39,986 nucleotides of DNA, from positions 1 to 39,986 of the forward strand of contig QFXJ01000042.1 in the NCBI GenBank assembly GCA_003402375.1, read 5' to 3'. The stretch comes from Candidatus Nitrotoga sp. CP45 (GTDB taxonomy: Bacteria > Pseudomonadota > Gammaproteobacteria > Burkholderiales > Gallionellaceae). The position numbers were made by a program, and so were the translations under genes. Below the pieces are notes generated by a model. It saw only the letters and a list, made by a program, of their open reading frames with translations. It was not told where the DNA came from and made no database searches. This document shows, piece by piece, positions 38,514 to 39,986 of the stretch (position 1 is the first letter of the stretch; each line of letters starts with the position of its first letter).

Positions 38514-39752
38514 CTAAAAAAATGTGATTTCTTGTTTCGTGGCTTTCATAGCCTCGCTGGATTGAACACCGCGATGGGTGTGCACTTGTTCCTGGGTGGC
38601 ATAGAGCGCCTCCATTTCCGCCAACCATGCTTTAATATCGAGATGTTTAACCGGGATGGATGCCGCCTTATCCTGCTTGAATTGCTGCAAGTGCTGATGC
38701 AGCTTCTCCATATTGTTGCGCACATGAACCAATATCTGGCTGACACGATCCTGGAATTGAAGTGAAACCAACACGTCAGATAACTCATTGCGAATACCTG
38801 TACTTTCCTGTTGCAGCTGTTCAGCGGAGTCTGACAAATTCGAAGTAACGTTAGTAAAGCTTTGCAAAACCTGTTGAATAATCAATTCAGAGTTTGCAAC
38901 TGATTTGGAATCATGTTCGGAAGAGCTTTCAGCGATCTTGAATACGCTAGCGATTGCGTTGCTGATAATATCCACGGTGCCTGACATTTTTTTACCGGTT
39001 TCACTGGAAAGGCTGGATAGTTTGCGCACTTCATCCGCCACCACAGCGAACCCGCGCCCTGCTTCTCCGGCACGTGCAGCTTCAATCGCGGCATTTAAAG
39101 CGAGCAAGTTTGTTTGAGCGGCAATCTCCGCTACTTTGACGGCCATGGCTCTCAGCTCACCGGTGTAATCGTTGAGGCTTCTAACTTGTTCCAGCATGTC
39201 ATTGCGACTATGCTGCGCCTCCCTAAGGGAATCGATCACACTGTTCAGCGATGACTCGCTTTGCGTCATTACCGCCATCGCCCCGCCCTCTGTACTACCT
39301 GCCAAGTCATTAGCGGCGTTCTGCGAAGCGCGTACCGATGCCTCCAGTTTTGCGTTAATGCCGACAAAACGATTGGCCAAGTCCATGATGGCTGTTTCGG
39401 TCTGATTACGGGTAGTTTCAACTTGCCTGGACCAGATAGGCACCACCTCCGTGCAGACATCTTCCAAACCGCCCGCGTCAGCATTCGCAAGCTCAATGTC
39501 AAATCTTGCTTTGGCATTGTCCAACTCCTGCGCTACGGCCAGCTTAAGCAAAGCGCGATGGCGGCGAACTCCCCACTCTCCGGCAGCAGTCGATATTCCA
39601 ATAAGGACTACAGCAGACACAATGTTCATCCAGCCCAATCCCCCTAGAATAAGCAACAACAAAGCGCCGGCAATACCAAGCCCCGAAGCAATACCCCTAC
39701 AAAATGCTGCAGTCGCTTTATGTGTTGTCGGATTAATTTTTTTTGCTGCCAT
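38514..39752 (-). CDS. Methyl-accepting chemotaxis-like receptor without periplasmic sensor
   Basis: The 412-residue protein has two adjacent hydrophobic stretches near the start (about 22-40 and 42-60, [32 protein letters not shown]), then a cytoplasmic signalling part with [41 protein letters not shown]. There is no room for a normal periplasmic ligand domain and no clear HAMP, so the cue is probably membrane or cytoplasmic. The tail carries a long charged coil and QEITFF. It is the first gene of the operon and the promoter should be in the 234 bp before it. The tip differs from the two receptors below (RKLSS versus RKLAERS). Confidence 0.85.
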   Translation of the reverse strand: MAAKKINPTTHKATAAFCRGIASGLGIAGALLLLILGGLGWMNIVSAVVLIGISTAAGEWGVRRHRALLKLAVAQELDNAKARFDIELANADAGGLEDVCTEVVPIWSRQVETTRNQTETAIMDLANRFVGINAKLEASVRASQNAANDLAGSTEGGAMAVMTQSESSLNSVIDSLREAQHSRNDMLEQVRSLNDYTGELRAMAVKVAEIAAQTNLLALNAAIEAARAGEAGRGFAVVADEVRKLSSLSSETGKKMSGTVDIISNAIASVFKIAESSSEHDSKSVANSELIIQQVLQSFTNVTSNLSDSAEQLQQESTGIRNELSDVLVSLQFQDRVSQILVHVRNNMEKLHQHLQQFKQDKAASIPVKHLDIKAWLAEMEALYATQEQVHTHRGVQSSEAMKATKQEITFF

Positions 39753-39986
39753 AATGTCGTCCCCCGCTTTCTTTTCAGCTTTTATTTAAAATTTAAATCG
39801 CCAAAATATTTAGCGGCGATTTTTCAATAATCTTTAATGCTAAATCAGCGTTATATGACTTGTAGTTGGTAACTCTTCGATAGTGCAAAATGAGCGAAAA
39901 GAAATAGTCAGCTAAAAATCCATTCATCCTTCGATATTCAGGACGAACAGATTTATTTCTTTTACGGGTATTGAAAGTTGATTGCC
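39753..39986. promoter_or_regulatory. Upstream region of the chemotaxis operon
   Basis: The region before the first receptor gene holds no ORF. A stem-loop with 8-bp arms (AAATCGCC at 39795-39802 and GGCGATTT at 39815-39822, 12-base loop) lies about 45 bp before the start; on the plus strand it ends in TTTTT-like bases and could stop transcription coming from the other direction. I see no certain sigma-28 site. The far end is cut by the window. Confidence 0.45.

Overview
The window looks like a chromosomal segment of a motile, Gram-negative betaproteobacterium. Evidence is an RND tripartite efflux operon with a lipoprotein outer-membrane channel, periplasmic Spy, BON and YceI proteins, and a full chemotaxis operon with cheD. 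Gene content and protein style suggest the Nitrosomonadales/Gallionellales area, but that placement is an impression and not a computed result. No rRNA, tRNA or CRISPR array was seen.

Layout. (1) 1-2.7 kb is a scrapyard: a MITE-like inverted repeat that supplies the end of a small ORF, a decayed duplicate of the 3' end of the efflux channel gene found intact 10.7 kb away, a BrnT/BrnA-like toxin-antitoxin pair, and an IS4-family element with both ends but an internally deleted transposase. (2) 2.7-5.5 kb: an HDOD gene and a FapA/DUF342 gene in one unit. (3) 5.8-6.9 kb: a decayed IS630-family element whose outermost tips match the MITE at the window start. (4) 6.9-10.9 kb: a stress cluster on the minus strand (BON protein, two Hsp20 chaperones, an HPF/RaiA ribosome hibernation factor, a CBS protein fused out of frame to a broken groL fragment, and a DUF2934 + PAS-like small gene pair). 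(5) 11.3-20.2 kb: an adaptor-pump-pump-channel operon of the MdtABC / MuxABC-OpmB type. (6) 20.4-23.9 kb: a DUF3106 repeat protein, a divergent OmpR/EnvZ-type two-component system and a Spy/CpxP-like protein. (7) 24.3-26.1 kb: YceI, tadA and an L,D-transpeptidase whose expected ATG is ATA. (8) 26.2-39.8 kb: a GGDEF/EAL protein and a minus-strand chemotaxis operon read as mcp-cheY-STAS-cheA-mcp-cheW-mcp(PAS)-cheR-cheD-cheB.

How the parts may work together. The efflux operon, the two-component system, DUF3106 and the Spy-like protein resemble an envelope-stress module; in E. coli the BaeSR system controls both mdtABC and spy, so co-regulation here is a reasonable inference. The chemotaxis operon encodes two transmembrane receptors (one with two N-terminal helices and no periplasmic sensor), an Aer-like PAS receptor, the CheA/CheW core, CheY, both adaptation enzymes and CheD. 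No cheZ is visible, so CheY-P removal must rely on another protein or on self-dephosphorylation.

The most unusual points are the MITE/IS630 tip match, the duplicated efflux-gene remnant, the groL-CBS chimera, and the ATG-to-ATA change at the tadA/L,D-transpeptidase junction. I did not find a clear new defence or biosynthetic system.
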